From positions 1 to 8,562 of the forward strand of contig CANHSD010000125.1 of the NCBI GenBank assembly GCA_947463105.1: DNA of 8,562 bases. The letters run 5' to 3'. The notes beneath the pieces are model-generated. The model saw only the letters and a list, made by a program, of their open reading frames with translations, did not search any database and had not been told where the DNA came from. This DNA comes from Chitinophagaceae bacterium (GTDB taxonomy: Bacteria; Bacteroidota; Bacteroidia; Chitinophagales; Chitinophagaceae). This document shows positions 1-5,771 of the stretch, piece by piece. Position 1 is the stretch's first letter, and each line of letters begins with the position of its first letter. Both the position numbers and the translations under genes were made by a program.

Positions 1-330
1 CTTCAGGAGATCTGCAATTGAGTCCACAATCTCCACGCCCATCTTCTTCACTTCCTCAATATAGCCGGGGATTCTTTTGGTGGATGACTCGATGTCGGCA
101 CTGCCATTGGGATAGGCAGCAACAATGCGGAAGCCTCTGTATTTGTCAGGCGGATTGCCAGTGTTCAACGCCTTGGTGAAGGCAATGCTGTGAGAGGTAT
201 CGAGGCCGATGATGCCTATTCTTCCTGCGTCGACAAGCTTTGGGTTTGATTGTATCCAACTGGACAATCCCAACGCCATTCCGGACATACCGGTATCGCG
301 CAAGAAGCGCCTGCGGTCGTATATTTTCAT
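1..330 (-). CDS. Gfo/Idh/MocA-like exported oxidoreductase, N-terminal part (3' end outside window)
   Basis: Reading leftward from the ATG at 330-328 gives 110 open codons to the window edge, so only the N-terminus is present. It begins MKIYDRRRFLRDTGMSG, a twin-arginine (Tat) type leader followed by a short hydrophobic stretch ending near residue 25. This suggests folded export with a bound cofactor. Residues 37-47 read RIGIIGLDTSH, where the first beta strand and dinucleotide loop of a Gfo/Idh/MocA Rossmann fold would sit. Residues 48-85 continue with AFTKALN and a strand-like FRIVAAYPNGS. The loop is not the usual GxGxxG/A; from memory, 'IGLDTSH' marks a Bacteroidota/Planctomycetes subfamily annotated as Gfo/Idh/MocA oxidoreductase. 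The catalytic half (EKP and DxGxH/Y motifs) lies outside, so activity and substrate cannot be judged. It is divergent from the miniprotein at 485. Confidence 0.72.
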   Translation of the reverse strand, partial: MKIYDRRRFLRDTGMSGMALGLSSWIQSNPKLVDAGRIGIIGLDTSHSIAFTKALNTGNPPDKYRGFRIVAAYPNGSADIESSTKRIPGYIEEVKKMGVEIVDSIADLLK

Positions 331-428
331 GAGCAATCGTTTGTTTGCCTTAGTAAGTTAAAAATAAAAAGATAAATCCTGCAAAATCTGTTTTGGTTTA
401 CCATCATCTGAATTATTGTTATATTCAG

Positions 429-452
429 TAAGTGAATGAACATATTCACTTA
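429..452. promoter_or_regulatory. Inverted repeat, candidate operator between divergent genes
   Basis: A perfect 9-bp inverted repeat, TAAGTGAAT (429-437) and ATTCACTTA (444-452), is separated by GAACAT. It lies 32 nt upstream of the miniprotein start and about 100 nt upstream of the leftward oxidoreductase start. No T-tract follows, so it is not an intrinsic terminator. Spacing and symmetry suit a dimeric repressor, and the TGAA..ATTCA core loosely recalls ArsR/SmtB-type operators, but no regulator gene is present. The heptamer ATATTCA occurs at 421-427 and again at 442-448, 21 bp apart (two helical turns). Function is inferred. Confidence 0.4.
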
Positions 453-484
453 ACCTTTGATGGCAATTATCTAAAATTCAGATC

Positions 485-652
485 ATGTCTTCTTCAATTC
501 TCTTAGCTGTATTGCTCATGTCTTTTTTGCTAACCATGGTGTATGGCATCCGCAAAAAGAACAAAGCGGTTATTGGTATTGCAGCTGCTTTGATATTAAT
601 AACTGTCGGTGTTATCGGGAGTCTGATCTATACATTGGAGCATGCTTCATGA
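485..652 (+). CDS. Small two-helix membrane protein, 55 aa
   Basis: The ATG at 485 opens a 55-codon frame ending with TGA at 650-652. The protein has a hydrophobic segment at about residues 4-20 (SSILLAVLLMSFLLTMVYG), a short basic loop at 22-27 (IRKKNK), and a second hydrophobic segment at about 28-50 (AVIGIAAALILITVGVIG), then a short polar tail. This is a helical hairpin with the positive loop predicted cytoplasmic and both ends outside. The composition is far from random, and the frame lies just downstream of a palindromic site, which supports a real gene. There is no Shine-Dalgarno sequence, as is normal in Bacteroidota. No family is recognised. It could be a small envelope-stress or transporter-associated protein, but that is speculation. 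Confidence 0.55.
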   Translation: MSSSILLAVLLMSFLLTMVYGIRKKNKAVIGIAAALILITVGVIGSLIYTLEHAS

Positions 653-685
653 TTTGATGTCAGTATAATTACCGGCGAGTCGCCA

Positions 686-1612
686 TCAAAGCGTTATCCG
701 AAGATTCATCTCCGCAATCCTGAACCCCTTGCTCTTTACCAGCTTTGCTTCTTCCGATTGTTCATTCAACAAAGGATTGGTATGGTTGAAATGAATGAAC
801 ATGATTTTTTCTTTTTCTTTGGCTGGCAGTGAATCGAAAAGCTGCATGCTTTCCTGCACAAGCGGATGGGGTATTTCTGCGATGTTGCGGTTGCCCACTT
901 CTGCTGTACTGAAAAAAGTGCCATCGATCAGTGCATGATCTACTTCTTTGATCAGCGATACAATATCTGTTTTCCATTTTTCCCACTTGTCGACATCTGG
1001 GATGAAGAGCAGTTTCTTGTGCGGACCTTCAATGATGAATCCAACGGTTTCGGAGAACTCATCCCGGTGTGGGACAAGAATGGGCTTTACCTTGAGCGAT
1101 GGGCTGATGTTTTCCCAGTTTCCTTCAGACAAGGGGTTGATGAGAATATTGTTCAATGTAACCAGCTGACTCCAGGGACCATTGTTTTCCAAAAAGCGCT
1201 TCATTTTGGGCATGGCATATACCGGCACGGCCTTGCTGTTCATGGCTTCACGACCAAGGAACATCAATCCTGTATAATGCCCCATGTGCGCATGGGTAAG
1301 GAAGATGCCATCGGGTGTTTTTACACCGGAGGATGGCAGCAAACCATTGAGGACATTGCTTTGTGACACAATATCGGGAGTGGCTTCAAACAAAAATTTC
1401 TTCTTGGATGTCGGGTCAATCAGCCCCAGCGATACCACTTTTTTGTTGGGATCAATCGCCTTGCAGCAATCTTTTTGGCATCCCATATGGGGCGACCCTC
1501 CATCCTGCAAGGTTCCCAGTACAACAACATATGGATCCTGCTTCGGACTTGTTCCTTGCCCATTGCAAACCGCAACAGTTATGATAGAAAGCATCAAACA
1601 GAAAAACTTCAT
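686..1612 (-). CDS. Exported PqqB-like metallo-beta-lactamase-fold hydrolase
   Basis: This 308-residue protein starts with a signal peptide (basic start, hydrophobic core to about residue 15, then AVCNGQG), so it should act in the periplasm. Residues 29-50 hold VVVLGTLQDGGSPHMGC followed by Cys49-Cys50. The GT..DGG.P..C pattern with clustered cysteines is typical of the PqqB-like branch, where the cysteines can bind a structural zinc. The MBL motif is THAHMGHYTGL, giving His107, His109 and His112; the Asp of canonical HxHxDH is Gly111. Other likely metal ligands are His182 (VPHRDEFSETVGF), Asp206 (FIPDVDKW) and His274/His277 (FIHFNHTNP). Length matches the roughly 300-residue family. No other pqq genes are visible, so a role in PQQ synthesis is unlikely; a periplasmic hydrolase of unknown substrate fits better. 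The stop lies 34 nt from the convergent miniprotein stop, with no clear terminator between them. Confidence 0.85.
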   Translation of the reverse strand: MKFFCLMLSIITVAVCNGQGTSPKQDPYVVVLGTLQDGGSPHMGCQKDCCKAIDPNKKVVSLGLIDPTSKKKFLFEATPDIVSQSNVLNGLLPSSGVKTPDGIFLTHAHMGHYTGLMFLGREAMNSKAVPVYAMPKMKRFLENNGPWSQLVTLNNILINPLSEGNWENISPSLKVKPILVPHRDEFSETVGFIIEGPHKKLLFIPDVDKWEKWKTDIVSLIKEVDHALIDGTFFSTAEVGNRNIAEIPHPLVQESMQLFDSLPAKEKEKIMFIHFNHTNPLLNEQSEEAKLVKSKGFRIAEMNLRITL

Positions 1613-1641
1613 GGTCTTGATTGAATTGTTAAATTATGTTA

Positions 1642-1672
1642 TTTGTCTAATACTGGGGAAGGATTATATTTG
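1642..1672 (+). promoter_or_regulatory. Bacteroidota-type promoter
   Basis: TTTG at 1642-1645 is followed after exactly 19 nt by TATATTTG at 1665-1672. This matches the Bacteroidota housekeeping consensus TTTG-N19..21-TAnnTTTG (-33/-7 elements) without mismatch. Transcription should start a few nucleotides after 1672, leaving a roughly 45-nt leader before the ATG at 1724. The leader is A/T-rich (AATTTAAAAAACACAAC) with no Shine-Dalgarno sequence, as is usual in this phylum. Confidence 0.7.
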
Positions 1673-1723
1673 AAATGGACATCTATTAACCTGTAAACGA
1701 TTACTCAATTTAAAAAACACAAC

Positions 1724-2149
1724 ATGAAGAAATTATTTTCAATTTTGGTTGCCATGACAGCCCTGGTTTTTTCCCTTCAGGCACAACCTCCAGGTGGTGG
1801 CGGCGGAGATCCTGAAGCCATGAAGGCAAGGATGAAAGAGCGCATCAAACCCATGCTGGTGCAGCAGGCGGGTGTTTCAGATGCTGAGGCTGACAAGATC
1901 CTTGACATCAATTTTGATTTTCAAATGAAGTCAAGGCCCATCCGCATGGACCAGGCGCTTAGTGAAGATGATAAGAAAAAGAAAATGAAAGAGGCAGAAG
2001 ACGCACGCGATGCATCAATGAAAGCCATTCCATTGACAGAAGAGAAAATGGTGAAGGTGAAAGCTTTTTACGAAGAAATGAGGAAAAGGCAACAAGAGGG
2101 AAGAGGCGGACAAGGCGGTGGCCAGGGCCGTGGTGGAAACCAGCAATAA
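1724..2149 (+). CDS. Small secreted helical protein with Gly/Arg/Gln-rich tail (Spy/CpxP-like features)
   Basis: The protein has 141 residues. Residues 1-20 form a Sec signal peptide (MKKLF, hydrophobic core, LQA cleavage box), leaving a mature N-terminus QPPGGGGGDP. Residues 31-125 are highly charged and probably alpha-helical, with many Lys/Glu/Met and two helix-start-like motifs, GVSDAEADKIL (50-60) and IPLTEEKMVKVKAF (102-115). Residues 126-141 are a low-complexity RGGQGGGQGRGG-type tail. Size, export, methionine-rich charged helices and the LTEEK element recall periplasmic Spy/CpxP-like chaperone or metal-sensing proteins, but I do not see a clear LTxxQ pair, so family membership is unproven. 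It has its own consensus promoter and a strong terminator, so it is probably monocistronic and may be well expressed. No enzyme motif is visible. Confidence 0.8.
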   Translation: MKKLFSILVAMTALVFSLQAQPPGGGGGDPEAMKARMKERIKPMLVQQAGVSDAEADKILDINFDFQMKSRPIRMDQALSEDDKKKKMKEAEDARDASMKAIPLTEEKMVKVKAFYEEMRKRQQEGRGGQGGGQGRGGNQQ

Positions 2150-2175
2150 GCCATCATCAAGACCTTTGATCGTTC

Positions 2176-2253
2176 AGGGGTTTGGTCTTTCTGTTGTATG
2201 AGGAGAAAAATAATTACTCCTTAACAACAGAAGAACCAAACCCCTTTTTTTTT
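2176..2253 (+). terminator. Long intrinsic terminator after the small secreted protein gene
   Basis: AGGGGTTTGGT (2176-2186) pairs with ACCAAACCCCT (2235-2245) over 11 bp. After one mismatch and one G-U pair, TTCTGTTGT (2189-2197) pairs with ACAACAGAA (2224-2232). Inside, AGGAG (2201-2205) pairs with CTCCT (2217-2221) around an A/T-rich loop. Nine T residues (2245-2253) follow, so it works on the plus strand. It ends 27 nt before the next start codon and probably separates the two plus-strand genes. Confidence 0.88.
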
Positions 2254-2280
2254 CATTAATTTCAAGCAAACGTTTTTACC

Positions 2281-3378
2281 ATGAACAGTCGCCGCGATTT
2301 TATCCAAAAACTTTCAGCTCCCATCATTGCCCTGCCTTTTATGAGCAGCATGAAGCCTGCTGAAATCCCCTACGATGGGCCAGTGTTGCGCATTGCCATC
2401 ATGGGATTGGGTGGATATGCAACCCGTGTGGCAGAGGCCATGCTGGCCTGCAAAAAAGCCAAGCTGGTGGGGCTGATCAGCGGAACTCCCTCTAAAATCA
2501 AGACCTGGTCTGAGAAATACACTATTGAAGCAAAGAATTGTTATGATTATACCAATTTCGATGCCATCAAGAACAATCCAGACATCGATGCTGTCTACAT
2601 CATCACTCCCAATGCATTGCACAAAGAACAGGCTATCAGGGTTGCCAAAACAGGCAAGCATGTCATTGTTGAAAAGCCTATGGCATTGAATGCCAAGGAG
2701 GCTGAAGAAATGATTGATGCCTGCAAGAAGGCAGGGGTTCATTTGCTGGTGGGATACAGGATGCATTTTGAACCCAAGACCCTGGAAGTGATCAGGATGA
2801 GGAAAGACGGCGAGTTTGGAAAGATCAAGTTTTTCCAGGGATTGACAGGGTTTCGGAGCGGCGACCCCAAGCAATGGCGATTGAACAAGGCCTTGGCCGG
2901 GGGTGGTTCCATGATGGACATTGGCATCTATTCCATCAACGGCATGCGCTACATGATTGGGGAAGAACCCCTCTGGGTTACTGCACAGGAAACAAAGACC
3001 GACCCTGTGAAATTTGCAGAAGGGGTGGATGAAACAATTCAGTTTCAGGCGGGGTTTCCAAGTGGTGCCATTGCTTCCTGCTTGTCCAGTTATGGGATGA
3101 GCAACCTGGATCGTTTTTTCCTCAATGGTGAAAAGGGTTTTGCAGAAATGCAGCCTTCTACAGGATATGGCCCCATCAAAGGCAGAACACACAAGGGAGA
3201 GTTGACACAACCGCATCAGGCCCACCAAACCCTTCAAATGGAAGAATTTGCTTCCATCATCCTGGAAGGCAAAAAGCCCATTGTGCCTGCAGACGGGGAG
3301 GAGGGATTGAAAGACATGAAAATCATCGATGCCATTTACCAGGCGGTAAAAACTGGAAAGCGGGTAAAATTGGCTTAG
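2281..3378 (+). CDS. Exported Gfo/Idh/MocA oxidoreductase, glucose-fructose oxidoreductase type
   Basis: This complete 365-residue NAD(P)-dependent oxidoreductase begins MNSRRDFIQKLSAPIIALPF, a Tat-type leader that predicts export with the cofactor already bound. The Rossmann start is LRIAIMGLGGYATRVAEAM with the dinucleotide loop GLGGYA at residues 42-47. Family landmarks follow in order: VYIITPNALHKEQA (105-118), GKHVIVEKPMA with the EKP motif at 131-133 (Lys132 contacts nicotinamide and substrate in relatives), YRMHFEP (159-165), and GGGSMMDIGIYSINGMRY (207-224). The last holds the D-x-G-x-Y signature with likely catalytic Tyr217. This arrangement, with G.EP after it, resembles glucose-fructose oxidoreductase and D-xylose dehydrogenase more than myo-inositol dehydrogenase, which has His there. 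The substrate is probably a sugar or polyol, but its identity is not readable. The stop overlaps that of the convergent ABC ATPase gene by 4 nt. The start codon immediately precedes the Tat motif. Confidence 0.9.
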   Translation: MNSRRDFIQKLSAPIIALPFMSSMKPAEIPYDGPVLRIAIMGLGGYATRVAEAMLACKKAKLVGLISGTPSKIKTWSEKYTIEAKNCYDYTNFDAIKNNPDIDAVYIITPNALHKEQAIRVAKTGKHVIVEKPMALNAKEAEEMIDACKKAGVHLLVGYRMHFEPKTLEVIRMRKDGEFGKIKFFQGLTGFRSGDPKQWRLNKALAGGGSMMDIGIYSINGMRYMIGEEPLWVTAQETKTDPVKFAEGVDETIQFQAGFPSGAIASCLSSYGMSNLDRFFLNGEKGFAEMQPSTGYGPIKGRTHKGELTQPHQAHQTLQMEEFASIILEGKKPIVPADGEEGLKDMKIIDAIYQAVKTGKRVKLA

Positions 3379-4337
3379 TCTCCTTTTGCATAAACATGAA
3401 CCATCGCGTTGGTACCAGGGTCAGTCTCAGCATAGGCAATCAAATCCATTTCGCTGGTTTTGATCAGCAGGCGATAGTGGGCCCCTAGAAATTTCACCTC
3501 CACCACTGACCCGGGAATCCTGATTGTTGTACCTGAACCAATGCCAATTTTTTCAGGACGGATAAAAATGGTTTTTCCCTTTTCCTCCACCCCAAACAGC
3601 TTGTACAGCGTTTTTTGCTCCGGTGAAATCAGGGTATACTCCCCCAGTAGTCCGGCAATGTATTCATTTTGTGGGTTTGCATATGCCAGTTTGGGCGATC
3701 CCTGAAAGACCAGTTGTCCTTGTTTCATGATCAGGAGCTCATCAGCCCAGGACAATACTTCTGCGGGGTCATGGGAAACCAGTACGCAGGTAATGGCCAT
3801 CTTGTTACAGACCTGGTGAATGACATCATTGATGATCCTGTTGTTGAACAGGTCGAGGTTGGTAAAAGGCTCATCGAGCAACAGCAGCCGTGGTTTCCCG
3901 ACCAGCAAACGGGCCAGGGCGATGCGTTGCCGCTCGCCTCCAGAGAGTTGATGCACCTTCCGTTCCAGCAAGTGGTCGATCCGGCAAATCAAATAAATTT
4001 CGGCTGCTTCACCATCTTCCATCTTGTTGGCCATTTCCAAGAGTTCGTGTACGCGGTAGTTGTTTCTCAATTCAAAATGTTGAGAAAGATAGGCAATGGC
4101 TGGGTGGCCCGGCAGCAGCACTTCATCTGGCCCTTTGATGCGCAGTCCTTCAAAAAAGGCATTTCCTTCACTGGGCTGCACCAATCCTGCCATCATCTTC
4201 ATGACCGTGCTTTTCCCTGACCCGGTTTCGCCCATCAAGGCCACTTTTTTAAAAGCATCAATGGAAAAGCAAACTTCTTTAACGAGCGTTCGGCCCTCCT
4301 CCTCTTTGCTGATATCTTCGACCGTTAATAAATGCAT
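3375..4337 (-). CDS. ABC transporter ATP-binding protein with C-terminal TOBE-like domain
   Basis: This 320-residue cytoplasmic ATPase has every catalytic element: Walker A GETGSGKST (36-44), Q-loop Gln86, signature LSGGERQRIALAR (131-143), Walker B LLLLDEP with Glu156, D-loop NLD (160-162) and switch His189 in VLVSHD. Residues about 255-320 (IFIRPEKIGIG, then GSVVEVKFLGAHYRLLIK) look like the TOBE regulatory domain of PotA/FbpC/CysA-type importers of spermidine, iron or sulfate/molybdate. It is a little shorter than the roughly 350-370 residues usual for that class. No permease or binding protein is adjacent, so the transporter partner must be encoded elsewhere or beyond the window, and the substrate is unknown. 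It converges on the oxidoreductase gene with overlapping stops and diverges from the serine hydrolase gene. Confidence 0.9.
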   Translation of the reverse strand: MHLLTVEDISKEEEGRTLVKEVCFSIDAFKKVALMGETGSGKSTVMKMMAGLVQPSEGNAFFEGLRIKGPDEVLLPGHPAIAYLSQHFELRNNYRVHELLEMANKMEDGEAAEIYLICRIDHLLERKVHQLSGGERQRIALARLLVGKPRLLLLDEPFTNLDLFNNRIINDVIHQVCNKMAITCVLVSHDPAEVLSWADELLIMKQGQLVFQGSPKLAYANPQNEYIAGLLGEYTLISPEQKTLYKLFGVEEKGKTIFIRPEKIGIGSGTTIRIPGSVVEVKFLGAHYRLLIKTSEMDLIAYAETDPGTNAMVHVYAKGD

Positions 4338-4405
4338 TAAATACTATTTTTTATAGATTGCTTCAGTGCAAAAGTAATCCATAAGGAGTCATTGCGGATA
4401 AGTTA

Positions 4406-4420
4406 TTACCTTCAAGGTAA
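4406..4420. promoter_or_regulatory. Palindrome TTACCTT-C-AAGGTAA, candidate operator
   Basis: A perfect 7-bp inverted repeat with a single central base lies in the 121-bp gap between the divergent ABC ATPase and serine hydrolase genes, 38 nt before the hydrolase ATG. There is no T-tract and the loop is too small for a full-length RNA hairpin, so protein binding is likelier than termination. A repeat of this size can occur by chance in such a gap, so confidence is low. Confidence 0.3.
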
Positions 4421-4458
4421 CGTTCAACAACCCTATAGTACGGCATTAAAAATTTCAC

Positions 4459-5607
4459 ATGGTCAAGAAGATTTTGTTATTTGTCGCAGCCATTTTACTG
4501 ATCACTGTTGGCCTCACCTTCACCAACAGGTTTTCACATTTGAAAAATTTTGCCACCTGGGGCGTTCATACTATTCATGATCACAAGACCCATCCGGTAA
4601 GAGTGGTTGAGAATGGTGATGCTCCTCAGGCATGGCCATACGATTCAGTATATAACCAAAAGCAAATCCCTCAGGAGTTTATGACCATCATTGACTCCAA
4701 TGATACACATGCTTTTCTCGTCATTCAGGATGGCAAACTCATCTATGAAAAATATTGGGATGGTTATGATAGTGCTAAAATCAGTGGTTCATTTTCAGCT
4801 GCCAAAAGCATCATCTCCTTACTAATTGGCATTGCCATTGACGAAGGCAAAATCAAATCAGTGGAAGAACCTGCAGGCAATTATCTCCCGCATTTCAAAA
4901 CCAATGGGCTGGACAAAGTCCGCATCAAGGACTTGCTGACCATGAGTTCAGGTACAAACTATTTTGAAGGAGACAAAAGTTATTTCAGCATGAATGCCTA
5001 TGGATATTATGGTGATGATGAGGAATACATGGTGAACATGATGGAGCGAAAAGAAGCGCCTGGTGTTTACTGGCAGTACCGCAGTGGAGACACACAGGTG
5101 TTGGGTCTGATTGTAGAAAAAGTGTTTGGTCAATCTATTTCTGCACTGGTTTCTGAAAGGTTCATGAAACCCATGGGAGCCAATGCCGATGCGCTCTGGT
5201 TACTGGATGGTGCAGGAAAACATGAAAAAGCCTTCTGTTGTTTCAATGCAGTGGCACGTGATTATGCAAAATTCGGACAGCTGGTTTTGAACAAAGGCAA
5301 TTGGAATGGAAAGCAGATTGTTTCTGAAAAATACATTGCTGAAGCAACTGCACCGGCAACAAGCCTCAAAGACAGGAGTGAGAATGATAAGCCGGTAGAT
5401 TTTTATGGTTACCAGTATTGGATAGTCAACCACAGTGGTGTGCATGCCATTGCGCAAAATGGACTGTTTGGTCAGTATGTTTTCATCATTCCAGAAAAAA
5501 ATGCTGTTGTGGTTCGGCTGGGTGAATCCAAGGTCACAACACCTATTCACCACCACCAGCCGGAGAATTTCACGTATATCGACGCTGCCCTTTCTGTGTT
5601 GAAATAG
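4459..5607 (+). CDS. Envelope serine hydrolase of the beta-lactamase (class C / EstB / NylB-like) fold
   Basis: The protein has 382 residues. Residues 4-21 form one hydrophobic segment (KILLFVAAILLITVGLTF), either an uncleaved membrane anchor or a signal peptide, putting the enzyme in the periplasm. The nucleophile motif SxxK is Ser113-Ala-Ala-Lys116, within SFSAAKSIISLLIG. The second motif is Tyr207-Arg-Ser209 in YRSGDTQVLGLIVE. The third position is NGLFGQY (334-340) instead of KTG. Supporting family elements are FLVIQDGKLIYEKYW (86-100), DLLTMSSG (158-165) and the CFNAVARDYAKFGQL region (261-275). The YxSG and GxxGQ combination resembles 6-aminohexanoate-dimer hydrolase and esterase-type members more than true beta-lactamases, so an amidase or esterase on small substrates or peptides is likelier than antibiotic resistance. 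It is monocistronic, with its own terminator 34 nt downstream. Confidence 0.88.
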   Translation: MVKKILLFVAAILLITVGLTFTNRFSHLKNFATWGVHTIHDHKTHPVRVVENGDAPQAWPYDSVYNQKQIPQEFMTIIDSNDTHAFLVIQDGKLIYEKYWDGYDSAKISGSFSAAKSIISLLIGIAIDEGKIKSVEEPAGNYLPHFKTNGLDKVRIKDLLTMSSGTNYFEGDKSYFSMNAYGYYGDDEEYMVNMMERKEAPGVYWQYRSGDTQVLGLIVEKVFGQSISALVSERFMKPMGANADALWLLDGAGKHEKAFCCFNAVARDYAKFGQLVLNKGNWNGKQIVSEKYIAEATAPATSLKDRSENDKPVDFYGYQYWIVNHSGVHAIAQNGLFGQYVFIIPEKNAVVVRLGESKVTTPIHHHQPENFTYIDAALSVLK

Positions 5608-5641
5608 GCTGTATTGTAGAGTCCACAACTTTATAGTAAGC

Positions 5642-5674
5642 AAGTCCCTTTCTACCATGGAAAGGGACTTTTTT
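5642..5674 (+). terminator. Intrinsic terminator of the serine hydrolase gene
   Basis: AAGTCCCTTTC (5642-5652) pairs perfectly with GAAAGGGACTT (5660-5670) over 11 bp around the 7-nt loop TACCATG. A T-run covers 5669-5674. It lies 34 nt after the hydrolase stop, on the plus strand. Confidence 0.9.
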
Positions 5675-5715
5675 ATTGTAAAAAAATGTCCTGAATTCCC
5701 TCTCAAAAAGACTGT

Positions 5716-5749
5716 AAAAAAAAGGGCGTTCCTGTTGAGAAACGCCCTT
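5716..5749 (-). terminator. Intrinsic terminator of the leftward 490-aa oxidoreductase gene
   Basis: AAGGGCGTT (5722-5730) pairs with AACGCCCTT (5741-5749) over 9 bp with a 10-nt loop. The eight A residues at 5716-5723 read as a T-run on the minus strand, directly after the stem. It ends transcription 22 nt past the stop codon at 5772-5774 and faces the plus-strand terminator at 5642-5674. Confidence 0.9.
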
Positions 5750-5771
5750 GAAATACATTGATGGAAAGACT

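Noticed and set aside
359..385. Possible leftward promoter: TTTG (385-382) and TAACTTAC after 21 nt
   Set aside because: The -33 element and spacing fit, but the -7 box matches only part of TAnnTTTG. It is too weak to annotate beside the exact match at 1642-1672.
674..684. GGCGA-G-TCGCC short palindrome between convergent genes
   Set aside because: The 1-nt loop leaves at most a 4-bp usable stem and no T-run follows on either strand, so it cannot be called a terminator.
866..1366. Long plus-strand open frame of 166 codons
   Set aside because: It lies wholly inside the well-supported minus-strand metallo-hydrolase gene, and its translation has no domain, signal or plausible composition. It is a shadow frame.
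2314..3237. 307-codon minus-strand open frame
   Set aside because: It is antisense to the GFOR-type oxidoreductase, and its Cys/His-rich translation looks like a reverse-complement artefact. No motif supports it.
4459..5607. Antibiotic-resistance beta-lactamase
   Set aside because: The SxxK motif is present, but the YRSGD and GLFGQ motifs and the overall layout fit esterase/amidase-type serine hydrolases. There is no KTG motif and no mobile context.
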